From positions 358,952-422,951 of the forward strand of contig NZ_JAXIVS010000009.1 in NCBI RefSeq assembly GCF_034259325.1: a stretch of 64,000 nucleotides of DNA, read 5' to 3'. Source of the DNA: Hyalangium ruber. Lineage in GTDB: Bacteria; Myxococcota; Myxococcia; Myxococcales; Myxococcaceae. A program made the position numbers and the translations under genes. Within the stretch, counting starts at the first letter, position 1. Every line of letters starts with the position of its first letter. This document shows, one piece after another, positions 1-8,335 of this stretch. The notes below the pieces were generated by a model. It saw only the letters and a list, made by a program, of their open reading frames with translations, searched no databases and was not told the DNA's origin.

Positions 1-1
1 G

Positions 2-184
2 GGGGCGCAGATCCTCAAGGATCTCGGGTTGTCCCGGTTGCGGCTGCTCACCAACAACCCGAAGAAGATCGTGGGCCTGGAGAGCTACTCCCTGGAGGTG
101 GTGGAGCAGATTCCCCTCACCGAGGGGAAGGCCCCCCGGCGCTTGGTGGCGCGCACGCCCCGTCGCCGGCGTGACAAGTCGTGA
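2..184 (+). CDS. ribBA: 3' end of bifunctional riboflavin protein RibBA (GTP cyclohydrolase II part), truncated by window edge
   Basis: Only the last 60 codons are present; the 5' part lies upstream of the window. The visible protein is the C-terminus of GTP cyclohydrolase II, which converts GTP to the pyrimidine precursor of riboflavin. The segment [10 protein letters not shown] followed by LLTNNPKK is the conserved RibA C-terminal signature. The tail is short, basic and variable, and the gene stops with TGA at 182-184. Whether the N-terminal RibB (DHBP synthase) domain is present cannot be seen. I infer the bifunctional form because it is usual next to ribH. It is followed 35 bp later by ribH, so it belongs to a riboflavin operon. 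Confidence 0.85.
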   Translation, partial: GAQILKDLGLSRLRLLTNNPKKIVGLESYSLEVVEQIPLTEGKAPRRLVARTPRRRRDKS

Positions 185-219
185 AGACGCGGGGTAGGCC
201 CCTGGTGTAGGAAGCACCC

Positions 220-717
220 ATGCCTCGCTACATCGAAGGTGATTTCCTGCCCCCGAAGGGCCGCTTTGCCATCTGCGTGGCCCGCTTCAACGCGTTCATC
301 ACCGAGGAGCTCGTCAAGGGCGCGGTGGACTCGCTGGTGCGCCACGGGGTGGCCGACTCGGACATCGACGTCTACCGCTGCCCGGGCACCTATGAGCTGC
401 CGGGCCTCACCCGCCGGGTGACCGAGTCCCAGGGCTACGTGGGCGTCGTCACCCTGGGCGCCGTCATCCGCGGCGGCACCCCCCACTTCGACTACGTGGC
501 GGGCGAGTGCTCCAAGGGCATCGGCTCGGTGGCCTTCAGCGCCGCGGCCCTGGCCAAGCCGGTGTCCGTCACGTTCGGTGTGCTCACCTGCGATACGGTG
601 GAGCAGGCCATCGACCGGGCCGGGGTGAAGGCCGGCAACAAGGGCGCGGACGCGGCCATGGCCTGTCTGGAGATGGTCAACCTCTACGCGAAGATGGTGG
701 AAGGGAAGAGGGGATAG
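220..717 (+). CDS. ribH: 6,7-dimethyl-8-ribityllumazine synthase
   Basis: Lumazine synthase condenses 5-amino-6-ribitylaminouracil with 3,4-dihydroxy-2-butanone 4-phosphate, the penultimate step of riboflavin synthesis. The 165-residue length is normal for the family. The diagnostic motif GAVIRGGTPHFDYV lies around residues 80-93 and contains the catalytic histidine (H89). Substrate-binding ARFN is at 21-24 and PGTYELP at 55-61. It starts with ATG and follows ribBA. nusB begins 3 bp after the stop, so ribBA-ribH-nusB form the classical riboflavin/antitermination operon. Confidence 0.97.
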   Translation: MPRYIEGDFLPPKGRFAICVARFNAFITEELVKGAVDSLVRHGVADSDIDVYRCPGTYELPGLTRRVTESQGYVGVVTLGAVIRGGTPHFDYVAGECSKGIGSVAFSAAALAKPVSVTFGVLTCDTVEQAIDRAGVKAGNKGADAAMACLEMVNLYAKMVEGKRG

Positions 718-719
718 CG

Positions 720-1145
720 ATGGGAGCGCGGAGAACCGGGCGGGAGCGCGCGCTGCAGGCGCTCTACCAGTTGGAGATGACCGCGGGCACGACGCCCTAT
801 GAGGCGCTCACCTCCGCGTGGGCGGCCTCCGCCGAGGAGGGCAAGCCCGACCCGGACGCCGTCAAGTTCGCCCAGGAGCTCGTCGAGGGTGTCCACGCCC
901 ACCAGGCGGAGATCGACCAGCTCATCGAGAAGCACAGCCACAACTGGCGGCTGGACCGCATGTCGCGCATCGACCGGAACGTGCTGCGCCTGGGCGTCTT
1001 CGAGCTGAAGTACCGCCCGGACATCCCCAAGAAGGTTTCCATCAACGAGGCCGTGGAGCTGGGCAAGAACTTCGGCACGGAGGAGTCCAGCGCCTTCGTC
1101 AACGGCTTGCTCGACCGCGTCGCGGGGGCCCTCGGAAAGCCGTGA
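720..1145 (+). CDS. nusB: Transcription antitermination factor NusB
   Basis: The 141-residue protein matches the all-helical NusB fold. It opens with RRTGRERALQALYQLEM, the arginine-rich helix that contacts boxA RNA and S10. It carries the conserved stretch MSRIDRNVLRLGVFEL and, near the end, SINEAVELGKNFGTEESSAF. NusB with NusE (S10) binds boxA in rRNA leaders and prevents premature termination. The ATG at 720 is chosen because it starts right after the ribH stop (717), with GGAAGAGGGGAT acting as ribosome-binding site inside the end of ribH. The next gene overlaps its stop codon, so translation is probably coupled. Confidence 0.95.
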   Translation: MGARRTGRERALQALYQLEMTAGTTPYEALTSAWAASAEEGKPDPDAVKFAQELVEGVHAHQAEIDQLIEKHSHNWRLDRMSRIDRNVLRLGVFELKYRPDIPKKVSINEAVELGKNFGTEESSAFVNGLLDRVAGALGKP

Positions 1146-1630
1146 ACGTCACCGCCCACGAGATTGGTTTCGAGGGGCTGGATACCCTCGCCGGGGTGGA
1201 CGCCCTGTGCCTCTTCGTGGCCGAGGATGACCGGCCCCTGCCCGGCACCGCCGGCTATGTGGACTGGCGGCTGTGTGGGGACCTCTCCCGCGTGCTCAAG
1301 GCGGAGTTCTTCACTGGCGTGAAGGATGACTGGCTCTTGCTGCCCACGGACGGGCGGCTGCCCTTCCCTCGCATCTTCGCGGTGGGGATGGGCCCCCGGA
1401 AGTCGCTGACCCCGGAGGCACTGGGCAAGGCGCTCGCCAGCGCCGCCCGGGTGCTGGCCAAGGCCAAGGTGGAGTCGGTGGCCCTGGAGATTCCAGGCGG
1501 GGGCGAGGTGGACGAGGCGGCCCAGGCGGCGGCCCTCCAGCAGCACTTCCTGCCGGGGTTCAAGGGCAAGCGCGTCTCGCTCCTCGCGGACAAGGGCCTG
1601 GCCAGGCTGTTGCCCGGACGCAAATCGTGA
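1142..1630 (+). CDS. Stand-alone M17 (leucyl aminopeptidase) N-terminal-domain protein
   Basis: This 162-residue protein starts at a GTG that overlaps the nusB stop (GTGA). It looks like the macro-domain-like N-terminal half of M17 leucyl aminopeptidases: an opening strand/helix with GVDALCLFV, then PLPGTAGYVDW, a FAVGMGPRKSLTPEALGKAL turn and a C-terminal strand ending GKRVSLLADKG. The catalytic metallopeptidase domain is absent, and no zinc-ligand cluster or NTDAEGR motif is seen, so peptidase activity is not expected. Similar short forms are, to my knowledge, annotated in myxobacteria as M17 peptidase N-terminal domain proteins. Function unknown; ligand binding or a regulatory role is conceivable. 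Confidence 0.75.
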   Translation: MNVTAHEIGFEGLDTLAGVDALCLFVAEDDRPLPGTAGYVDWRLCGDLSRVLKAEFFTGVKDDWLLLPTDGRLPFPRIFAVGMGPRKSLTPEALGKALASAARVLAKAKVESVALEIPGGGEVDEAAQAAALQQHFLPGFKGKRVSLLADKGLARLLPGRKS

Positions 1631-1700
1631 GCCGCCGCGCGCCGGGGATTCGCGGGGCGGGTGGGCGTTCTGCTAGCATGCCTGCTCCCGAGGCGAGCGC

Positions 1701-2075
1701 ATGGGATTCAAGGTCCTGATCGTGGAGGATTCCAAGGCGTCGCGCGAGTTCATCGCCGCGACGGTGGAGGCTGTCCCCGGCCTCGAGGCCATCACCAGCG
1801 CCAGCGGCTTCGAGGCGCTGCGACTGCTGCCGCGCCACCGGTTCGATCTCATCATCACCGACATCAACATGCCCGACATCAACGGGCTGGAGTTGATCAG
1901 CTTCGTCAAGAAGAACCCCAACTACCGCGACACGCCGCTGTTCATCATCACCACCGAGGGCCGTGACCAGGATCGGGATCGCGGCATGAAGCTCGGGGCG
2001 GCGGAGTACCTGGTCAAGCCCTTCGAGCCCCAGAGCCTGGAAGGGCTGCTGAGGCGCTACCTGAAGCTGGCGTGA
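1701..2075 (+). CDS. Single-domain CheY-like response regulator
   Basis: A stand-alone receiver domain of 124 residues. Acidic residues E9-D10, phosphoacceptor D54 (within TDINMPD), T84/T85 and K106 (VKP) are all present, so it should be phosphorylated, probably by the CheA encoded 19 bp downstream. There is no output domain; it likely acts by protein-protein contact or as a phosphate sink. A TAGCAT -10-like element at 1674-1679 and a purine-rich GAGGCGAG before the ATG suggest that the chemosensory operon promoter lies directly upstream. The second CheY-like gene at 9429 closes the cluster. Confidence 0.93.
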   Translation: MGFKVLIVEDSKASREFIAATVEAVPGLEAITSASGFEALRLLPRHRFDLIITDINMPDINGLELISFVKKNPNYRDTPLFIITTEGRDQDRDRGMKLGAAEYLVKPFEPQSLEGLLRRYLKLA

Positions 2076-2094
2076 GCCGAGGGCCGCCGCCACC

Positions 2095-4350
2095 GTGAAC
2101 CAGGGAGGCAAAGCGCTGGCGGAGTTCGTCGCGGAGGCGACGGAGATCCTCGACACGCTGGGCAAGGACCTGCTCACGCTGGACGAGCGCCGGGGCCAGG
2201 AGGCCGACCCCGACCTCATCAACGGCATCTTCCGGGCGGCGCACTCGCTCAAGGGGTTGTCGGGGCTGTTCGGCCAGGACCGGATTGCTCGGCTGGCGCA
2301 CGGCACGGAGGACCTGCTGGACCGGCTCCGGCTGGGCAAGCTGATGCTGGACGACACCGTGCTGGACTCGCTCATCGAGTCGCTGGATGTCTTCCAGGCC
2401 CTGCTGGTGGAGACCTCGCGCGGGGAGTCCTCGTCGGCGCAGGGCGCCCGGGCGGAGGCGCTCACCGAGCGGCTGACGCAGATGGGGGCTCCCAAAGCCC
2501 AGGGGGAAGAGGATCCCCTCGAACGGCTGGAGCTGGATGCTCAGGTCCGCGCCGTCTTCACCGAGTACGAGGAGCACCGGCTGCGGGAGAACGTCCGCAA
2601 GGACGTGGCGCTGTGGCGGGTGCGCGCCGACTTCGACCTGTCCGACTTCGACAAGGGGCTGGCCGAGCTGAACAACCGCCTCAAGCCCCTGGGAGAGATC
2701 ATCAGCACGCTGCCCTCGGCGCAGCCCAGCAGCGCCAGCGGCATCGCGTTCGATCTCATCTTCGGCGCCAAGGTGACGAGCCAGGAGCTGAGCGCCGCGC
2801 TGGAGGGGACGCCCGCGCAGCTCTCCCAGCTCCCGGTGCGTGCCCCCGCCCGGGCTCCGGCGCCCGCTGCGCCTCCCGCGGCCGCCTCCGTGCGCATGAC
2901 CACCGCGGCGGCGCCCCCGGCCGAGCCCGCGCCCCGTGCTGCTCCCGCGCGCCGCTCGGGGACCAAGAAGAGCAAGGCCCCCAAGGCCGCGCCGCCTCCT
3001 CCCGAGCCGGAGGTCGAGATCGCGCCGCCTGCCCCTTCTCCGCCCCCGGTGAGCACCCGGAAGGGGGGCGAGGTGGAGGCCGAGGCGGAGGCCGAGACGG
3101 GCTCGAAGGGCCCTCGGGTGGACTTCGACACGTCGCTGCGCTCGCTCACGCAGACGGTGCGCGTGGACATCCGCAAGCTCGACGGGCTGATGAACACGGT
3201 GGGCGAGCTGCTGCTCATCAAGGCCAACCTCCAGCGCATCTCCGAGGCTTCCCGGCAGGAGGGCGCGCTGGTGGTCTCCAAGCTGTGGAACCAGGAGCTG
3301 GCGCGGGAGACCCGACAGCTGGAGCGCAAGCTGGATGCGCTGCAGAACGGGCTGCTCGAGGCGCGCATGGTCCCGGTGGGCCAGGTGTTCGACAAGCTGG
3401 CGCGGCTGGTGCGCCGCATCGCCCGAGAGGCCGGCAAGGAGCTGGAGTTCCTCATCAGCGGCGGCGAGGTGGAGCTGGACAAGCTCATCGTCGAGGAGCT
3501 GAGCGATCCGCTGATGCACATCATCCGCAACGCCATCGACCACGGCGTGGAGACGCCCGAGGCCCGGCTGTTGGTGGGCAAGCCCCGGCGCGCCACGGTG
3601 TCGCTGCGGGCCGAGCAGAAGGGCAACCACGTCCTCATCGAGGTGAGCGACGACGGGGCCGGCATCGACGAGCACCGCGTCCGCGAGGTGGCGCTGCAGC
3701 GGGGCCTCATCACCCAGGCGCAGGCCCAGGAGATGAACCGGCGCGAGCTGCTCAACCTCATCTTCCTGCCGGGCTTCTCCACCGCCCGGACCGTCTCCGA
3801 GCTGTCCGGCCGGGGCGTGGGCCTGGACGTGGTGAAGAACAACATCAGCAACCTCTCGGGCATCATCGACGTGTGGAGCGAGCGCGGCAAAGGCACCGCC
3901 TTCCAGCTCACGCTGCCCCTGACGCTGGCCATCATCCGCGCGCTGGTGGTGGGAGTCAGTGGGCGCACCTACGCGGTGCCCCTCAACAGCGTGCTGGAGA
4001 TCCTCTCCGTGGTGCCCCAGGACATCCGCACCGTGGAGCGCCGCGAGGTGCTGGACCTGCGCGGGCAGACGCTGCCCTTCACCCGGCTGGCACGCATGTT
4101 CGGCCTGCCCGAGAAGAACACCGGTCGACACTTCGTGGTGGTGGTGGGCCTGGCCCAGGAGCGCATGGGCATCGCCGTGGACGAGCTGTTCGGCCAGCAG
4201 GACATCGTCACCAAGCCCCTGGGTGGCCGGCTTCACTCGGTTCGAGGCATTTCCGGGGCTACGGACCTGGGAAACCGGAGAACCGTGTTGGTTCTGGATG
4301 TCGCGGCTTTGCTGGAAGAGGGAATGGGGCCGGAGCGTCGTTGGGCCTGA
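2095..4350 (+). CDS. cheA: Chemotaxis-type histidine kinase CheA
   Basis: The 751-residue kinase shows the CheA layout. P1/HPt domain (about 1-110) carries phosphorylatable H50 in AAHSLKGLSG. A poorly conserved region follows, then a Pro/Ala-rich linker (about 245-330). P3 dimerisation starts near 342 (VDIRKLDGLMNTVGELL). The P4 ATPase holds HIIRNAIDHG near 475, DDGAGID, and SGRGVGLDVVK near 571. P5/CheW-like domain starts near 611. The start is GTG at 2095. No obvious P2 CheY-binding domain is seen; the linker may replace it. It sits between a CheY-like and two CheW genes and should phosphorylate the CheY-like proteins and CheB of this cluster. Confidence 0.95.
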   Translation: MNQGGKALAEFVAEATEILDTLGKDLLTLDERRGQEADPDLINGIFRAAHSLKGLSGLFGQDRIARLAHGTEDLLDRLRLGKLMLDDTVLDSLIESLDVFQALLVETSRGESSSAQGARAEALTERLTQMGAPKAQGEEDPLERLELDAQVRAVFTEYEEHRLRENVRKDVALWRVRADFDLSDFDKGLAELNNRLKPLGEIISTLPSAQPSSASGIAFDLIFGAKVTSQELSAALEGTPAQLSQLPVRAPARAPAPAAPPAAASVRMTTAAAPPAEPAPRAAPARRSGTKKSKAPKAAPPPPEPEVEIAPPAPSPPPVSTRKGGEVEAEAEAETGSKGPRVDFDTSLRSLTQTVRVDIRKLDGLMNTVGELLLIKANLQRISEASRQEGALVVSKLWNQELARETRQLERKLDALQNGLLEARMVPVGQVFDKLARLVRRIAREAGKELEFLISGGEVELDKLIVEELSDPLMHIIRNAIDHGVETPEARLLVGKPRRATVSLRAEQKGNHVLIEVSDDGAGIDEHRVREVALQRGLITQAQAQEMNRRELLNLIFLPGFSTARTVSELSGRGVGLDVVKNNISNLSGIIDVWSERGKGTAFQLTLPLTLAIIRALVVGVSGRTYAVPLNSVLEILSVVPQDIRTVERREVLDLRGQTLPFTRLARMFGLPEKNTGRHFVVVVGLAQERMGIAVDELFGQQDIVTKPLGGRLHSVRGISGATDLGNRRTVLVLDVAALLEEGMGPERRWA

Positions 4351-4386
4351 CGCGAGGTGGGCCCGGGCTGCTATCTTCCATCGAGC

Positions 4387-4947
4387 GTGTCCCGCTTCTC
4401 CGAACTGCTCGATGACTTCTTCTACCGACCGGACGAGGACGTCGGTGGCCTGCTGGAGTTTGCCGCCGGCAGCGACGAGATGCTGCCCGTCACCCCGGAG
4501 GAGACGCCCGAGGAGTACCTGGCCTTCGTGCTGGAAGGGGAGTGCTACGCCGTGCCCATCCGCTCCGTCCGGGAGATAGGCAAGGTACCGCCGCTGACGG
4601 AGATTCCGCGCGCCGAGCCGCACCTGCTGGGCGTGATGAACCTGCGCGGCGATGTCATCCCCGTTTATGACATCAAGATGCGGCTGAGGCTGGCGGACAA
4701 GGCTCCTCAGGTGGCGGGCCCGGATGCGGCGGCGCCCCCGCGCGCGGCGCGCATCATCGTGGCCCATACGGAGGAGGGGCCCGCGGGCGTGTGGGTGGAC
4801 GCGGTGCGGGATGTGGTGCGCCTGAAGCCCTCCATGCTGGAGCAGGCCCCGCCGGGCGTGGGCGGCGAGCGCGACTGTGTGGTGGGGCTGGGACGACGCA
4901 ACGCGCAGCTCTACATCCTCCTCGACCTGCAGCAGGCGCTCGCATGA
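4387..4947 (+). CDS. cheW: CheW-like coupling protein 1 (with N-terminal extension)
   Basis: A CheW-fold adaptor that normally couples receptors to CheA. The CheW domain starts near residue 40 (EYLAFVLEGECYAVPIRSVREIG) and includes HLLGVMNLRGDVIPVYD. The first 40 residues are an acidic extension (LLDDFFYRPDEDVGG) not found in minimal CheW. I chose GTG 4387 (MSRFSELL). An alternative in-frame GTG at 4357 would add ten residues, but a TATCTT -10-like element at 4372-4377 lies between the two, which favours the downstream start. The next cheW overlaps its stop by 4 bp (ATGA). Confidence 0.88.
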   Translation: MSRFSELLDDFFYRPDEDVGGLLEFAAGSDEMLPVTPEETPEEYLAFVLEGECYAVPIRSVREIGKVPPLTEIPRAEPHLLGVMNLRGDVIPVYDIKMRLRLADKAPQVAGPDAAAPPRAARIIVAHTEEGPAGVWVDAVRDVVRLKPSMLEQAPPGVGGERDCVVGLGRRNAQLYILLDLQQALA

Positions 4948-5465
4948 GGGAGCCCATGAAGATGCTCCCGCGCCGGTCCCTGCCCGAGCGCGCGACGACG
5001 CAGGATCCGCTCGTGAAGCTCTGCTCCTTCCTCGTGGGCAAGGAGGAGTACGTGCTGGACATCATGCGCGTGGAGGAGATCCTCCCGCCTCAGCGGATCA
5101 TCCCCGTGCCGCGCGCGCCCTCCTTCGTGGAGGGCATGCTGCACCTGCGCGGGGCGATGCTGCCGGTGGTGGACATGCGGCAGCGGTTGACCGCCACGGA
5201 GGCGCCGCCCTCGCCGCGCTCCCGGTTGCTGGTGTGCTTGCTGGGCCGGCGGCGGTTGGCGCTGCGGGTGGATCGGGTGACGGAGGTGATGCGGGTGCGC
5301 CGCAGTGAGATCAAACCCGCTCCCGCGTTGCTGTCTCCGGGGCGGACGCCGTTCGTGGTGGGTGTGTGTGGGACGCAGGAGCGGCCGAGGCTGCTCCTGG
5401 ACATCAAGGCCCTGCTGCGCGCCGAGGTAGAGCGCGAGACGCAGCGGCCAGGAGGGGCGGCGTGA
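4944..5465 (+). CDS. cheW: CheW-like coupling protein 2
   Basis: The second CheW paralogue (173 residues) begins with an ATG overlapping the previous stop. The CheW domain covers most of the protein: KLCSFLVGKEEYVLDIMRVEEIL, then FVEGMLHLRGAMLPVVDMRQRL, and a C-terminal strand RLLLDIKALL. It is shorter than the first CheW and has a basic N-terminus (MLPRRSLPERA). Two non-identical CheW proteins in one operon without a receptor gene suggest that they link CheA to receptors encoded elsewhere, or to each other. The HEAT-repeat gene starts at a GTG overlapping its stop. Confidence 0.92.
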   Translation: MREPMKMLPRRSLPERATTQDPLVKLCSFLVGKEEYVLDIMRVEEILPPQRIIPVPRAPSFVEGMLHLRGAMLPVVDMRQRLTATEAPPSPRSRLLVCLLGRRRLALRVDRVTEVMRVRRSEIKPAPALLSPGRTPFVVGVCGTQERPRLLLDIKALLRAEVERETQRPGGAA

Positions 5466-7438
5466 CGACCGACGTCCCCACGCTTCAAGAAGAGGAGCGC
5501 TACCGGGCCGTGCTGGGGTTGGACCCAGCCGGGGCGGGGACGCTCGAGTCGCTCATCTCCGCGCTCCATGACGAGAGCTGGCGGGTGCGCCGCGCGGCGG
5601 CGGAGGCGGCCAGGCGGTTGCCGGCGCCGGGCGAGGTGGCGCTCCGGCTGGTCTCCGTCCTGGGCGAGCGCGGGGAGACGGGTGCGCGCAACGCGGCCGC
5701 CGAGGCGCTGGTGGGCCTGGGCGACGTGGCGCTGGGGCCGCTCATCCGGTTGCTGGGGCATTCGGATCCGGACCAGCGCAAGTTCGCCGCGGACATCCTC
5801 GGGCAGTTGGGCCGGCGCGGGGCCGAGAACGCGCTGATCCAGGCCCTGGCGGATCCCGACCTCAACGTCCGCGTCTCCGCGGTGGAGGCGGTGGGGCGCG
5901 TGGGCTCCGAGGTGGGGGCTCGCGCGCTGGAGCGACTGCTGAAGGAGGAGGAGCCGCTGCTGCGGTTGGCCGTGCTGGAGGCGCTCACGCAGCTCCAGTG
6001 GCCGCCGCCGTTGCCGGTCGTGGTGCCACTGCTGGCGGAGGGGCGGCTGCGGCGCAGCGCCTACCGGGTGCTGGGGCTCATCCCCCAGGTGGCCGCCACG
6101 GAGCTCATCAGCCGGGGGCTCGGTTCGGAGCTGCGCTCGGTGCGTGAGGCCGCGCTCGGGGCGCTTGGCACCCAGGCCAGCGTGGCCGACACCCCACTGC
6201 GCGCGGAGATCGACGCCCAGGCGCGCACCTCGCTCAAGCGGCTGCCCAACGCGATGGAGTTCGTCTCCCAGGCCTTCGAGGCCGAGGACTATTACGTGCG
6301 GGCTGGCGCGCTGGTGGCCGCGGGCGCGCTGCGGGAGCCCACCCTGGCCGTGCTCGTGGCGGAGGCGGCGCGGGAGGACCGGCTGCTGCGCGAGGTCATC
6401 CGCACCCTGTCGCGGCTGGGGGCCGAGGCGGGTCGGGAGCTGCTCGGGCGCATGGCGGAGCTGTCCCTGCCGGCGCGAGCGGCGGCGGCCCAGGCGCTGC
6501 TGGAGATGGTGGACCCCTCGTATGTCCCCGCGCTGAGCGCGCTGCTCGAGTGGGCCGAGGACGACCTGCGCGCCGTGGCGGTGAAGGCGCTGGGGCGCAC
6601 CCAGTCGCCGGACGCGGTGGCTCCGCTCGTGGCGCTGCTGGACGAGCCAGCGCTCGCGGGCGCGGCGGTGCGGGCGCTCGGGGTGCTGTCCGGGGGCTGC
6701 CGTGAGGCCGTGATCAAGGCGCTGGAGGCGGTGATGGAGCAGCGGCCCGTGCCCGCCGCCGTGGCGGCCTACGCGCATGCCGGTGGAACGGCCGCGCTGC
6801 CGACGCTCCGCAGGCTGGCTCGCGATGCGGATCCGCTCCTGCGCGCCGCCGCCCTGGATGCCGCGGTGGATGTGGATCCAGCGGTGGGTCTGGAGTTGGC
6901 GCGCGGGGCGCTCGTGGACGAGGCCGCCCCGGTGCGTGCCTCCGGAGCGCGGGTGGTGGGGCGGGTGGGAGATGCTTCCGCGGGCTCGTTGCTGCGCCGG
7001 GCGCTGCAGGACGAGGACATCGCCGTGCGGCTCGCCGCGGTGGAGGCCCTGGGAGAGATTGGCGCCGCCGAGCGCGCCACGGACCTGGAGGCCATGGTCC
7101 GCCACCCGGACGGGGCGCTGGCGGGTCGGGCCGTTCGTGCGCTGGCGCGGATGGGCACCATCCGGCCCGAGGTGCTCCGGCAGGCGGCACGTCACTCGGA
7201 CGCGGAGGTGGTGAAGGCCGCGCTGCAGGCCGGGGCGGTGTCGGCCGAGGGTGTGGCGCTGGCGGTGGAGATGCTGGGCCATCCGGGCTGGGACGTGCGC
7301 GCCACGGCGGCACGCGTTCTGGGGGACGCGGGAGGACGGGAGAGTCTGGAGGCGGTGCAGGCCGCGCTGGCCTCCGAGCAGGATGCGTTGGCACGGCGTG
7401 CGCTCTCGGACGCGGTGGAGCGCCTGTCGAGGCGCTGA
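5462..7438 (+). CDS. HEAT-repeat scaffold protein of the chemosensory cluster
   Basis: A 658-residue protein built almost wholly of about 30-residue helical repeats of HEAT/PBS-lyase type, with recurring patterns such as RRAAAEAARRL, VRVSAVEAVGRVG, LRAVAVKALGRT, VRLAAVEALGEIG and VRATAARVLGDAG. No signal peptide, membrane segment or catalytic domain is visible, so it is probably a cytosolic scaffold. The GTG at 5462 overlaps the cheW stop (GTGA), and cheR follows 6 bp after the gene, so it is an integral member of the operon. HEAT-like proteins are known beside some Myxococcus che clusters (Cpc7 of Che7, from memory), but orthology is not established here. Confidence 0.9.
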   Translation: MTTDVPTLQEEERYRAVLGLDPAGAGTLESLISALHDESWRVRRAAAEAARRLPAPGEVALRLVSVLGERGETGARNAAAEALVGLGDVALGPLIRLLGHSDPDQRKFAADILGQLGRRGAENALIQALADPDLNVRVSAVEAVGRVGSEVGARALERLLKEEEPLLRLAVLEALTQLQWPPPLPVVVPLLAEGRLRRSAYRVLGLIPQVAATELISRGLGSELRSVREAALGALGTQASVADTPLRAEIDAQARTSLKRLPNAMEFVSQAFEAEDYYVRAGALVAAGALREPTLAVLVAEAAREDRLLREVIRTLSRLGAEAGRELLGRMAELSLPARAAAAQALLEMVDPSYVPALSALLEWAEDDLRAVAVKALGRTQSPDAVAPLVALLDEPALAGAAVRALGVLSGGCREAVIKALEAVMEQRPVPAAVAAYAHAGGTAALPTLRRLARDADPLLRAAALDAAVDVDPAVGLELARGALVDEAAPVRASGARVVGRVGDASAGSLLRRALQDEDIAVRLAAVEALGEIGAAERATDLEAMVRHPDGALAGRAVRALARMGTIRPEVLRQAARHSDAEVVKAALQAGAVSAEGVALAVEMLGHPGWDVRATAARVLGDAGGRESLEAVQAALASEQDALARRALSDAVERLSRR

Positions 7439-7444
7439 GAGGGG

Positions 7445-8335
7445 ATGGGGGGGCAAGTGGCGCCACGCTTCGACGAGGAGGGACGGCCGGAGATGAGCGC
7501 GGAGGAGTTCCGCCTCCTGCGCGACCACGTCTACGCCCACTGCGGCATCCTCATCCGCGAGGACATGAAGTTCGTGATGGAGCGGCGCCTCTGGCCGCGC
7601 CTGGAGGCGCTGGGGCTGCCGAACTTCGCCGCCTACCACCGCTTCCTGCGCTACGACACGCGCCGCAACGCGGAGCTGGACTCGGCCGTCGAGGCGCTCA
7701 CCACGCACGAGACGTACTTCTTCCGGGAGCCCGTTCAGCTCAAGGCCTTCACCGAGGAGGTGCTGCCCCTGCTCCAGCAGCGCAACGCGGGGACGCGGCG
7801 GCTGCGCATCTGGTCCGCGGGGTGCTCCACCGGCGAGGAGGCCTACACCATCGCCATGCTCCTCAAGGAGAGCCGCCTCTTCGAGGGCTGGGAGGTGGAG
7901 ATCTACGGCACGGACATCTCCCGCCGGGTGCTCACCACGGCGCGCAAGGCGGAGTATGGCCCCTCCTCGCTGCGGGCGACGCCGCCGGAGATGCTGTCGC
8001 GCTACTTCATCTCCCTGGGCGCCAGCAAGGTGCGGGTGCGGGATGACATCCGGGCCTGGGTGTCCTTCGGGCACCTGAACCTGCTGGATGCGGAGTCGTG
8101 CCTGCTGGTGCCTCGCGCGGACGTCGTCTTCTGCCGCAACGTGATGATCTACTTCGACGTCCCCGCCCGGCAGCGGGTCCTCCAGGTGTTCAGCGACAAG
8201 CTGGTGCCCGGGGGCTATCTGATGCTGGGGCACTCGGAGAACCTGCTCAACCTGGGAGCGGCCTTCGAGCTGGTCCACCTGCGGGGCGATCTCGTGTACC
8301 GGAAGCCCGAGCTGTCGTGGAAGGTGGAGCGATGA
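7445..8335 (+). CDS. cheR: Chemoreceptor glutamate methyltransferase CheR
   Basis: CheR methylates glutamates of chemoreceptors using S-adenosylmethionine. The protein has the N-terminal CheR helical domain (about 17-85), the substrate motif THETYFFRE (87-95), the SAM-binding loop WSAGCSTGEE (about 123-132), and LVPRADVVFCRNVMIYF near 220. Length 296 fits a simple CheR with no TPR extension. ATG 7445 is preceded by GAGAGGGG; an in-frame ATG at 7493 (MSAEEFRLL) is a possible shorter start. Presence of CheR and CheB implies that a methylated receptor is partnered with this system, although none is encoded here. cheB overlaps its stop (ATGA). Confidence 0.95.
   Translation: MGGQVAPRFDEEGRPEMSAEEFRLLRDHVYAHCGILIREDMKFVMERRLWPRLEALGLPNFAAYHRFLRYDTRRNAELDSAVEALTTHETYFFREPVQLKAFTEEVLPLLQQRNAGTRRLRIWSAGCSTGEEAYTIAMLLKESRLFEGWEVEIYGTDISRRVLTTARKAEYGPSSLRATPPEMLSRYFISLGASKVRVRDDIRAWVSFGHLNLLDAESCLLVPRADVVFCRNVMIYFDVPARQRVLQVFSDKLVPGGYLMLGHSENLLNLGAAFELVHLRGDLVYRKPELSWKVER

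Noticed and set aside
85..486. Minus-strand frame over ribBA/ribH
   Set aside because: Antisense to two clearly identified genes, with no recognisable product.
2014..4767. 917-codon open frame antisense to cheA
   Set aside because: Typical GC-rich shadow frame, His/Gly/Arg/Leu-rich with no domain. cheA on the other strand has all expected motifs. The same reasoning applies to long antisense frames at 5090-8278, 18832-21093, 23542-26313 and 35449-38088.
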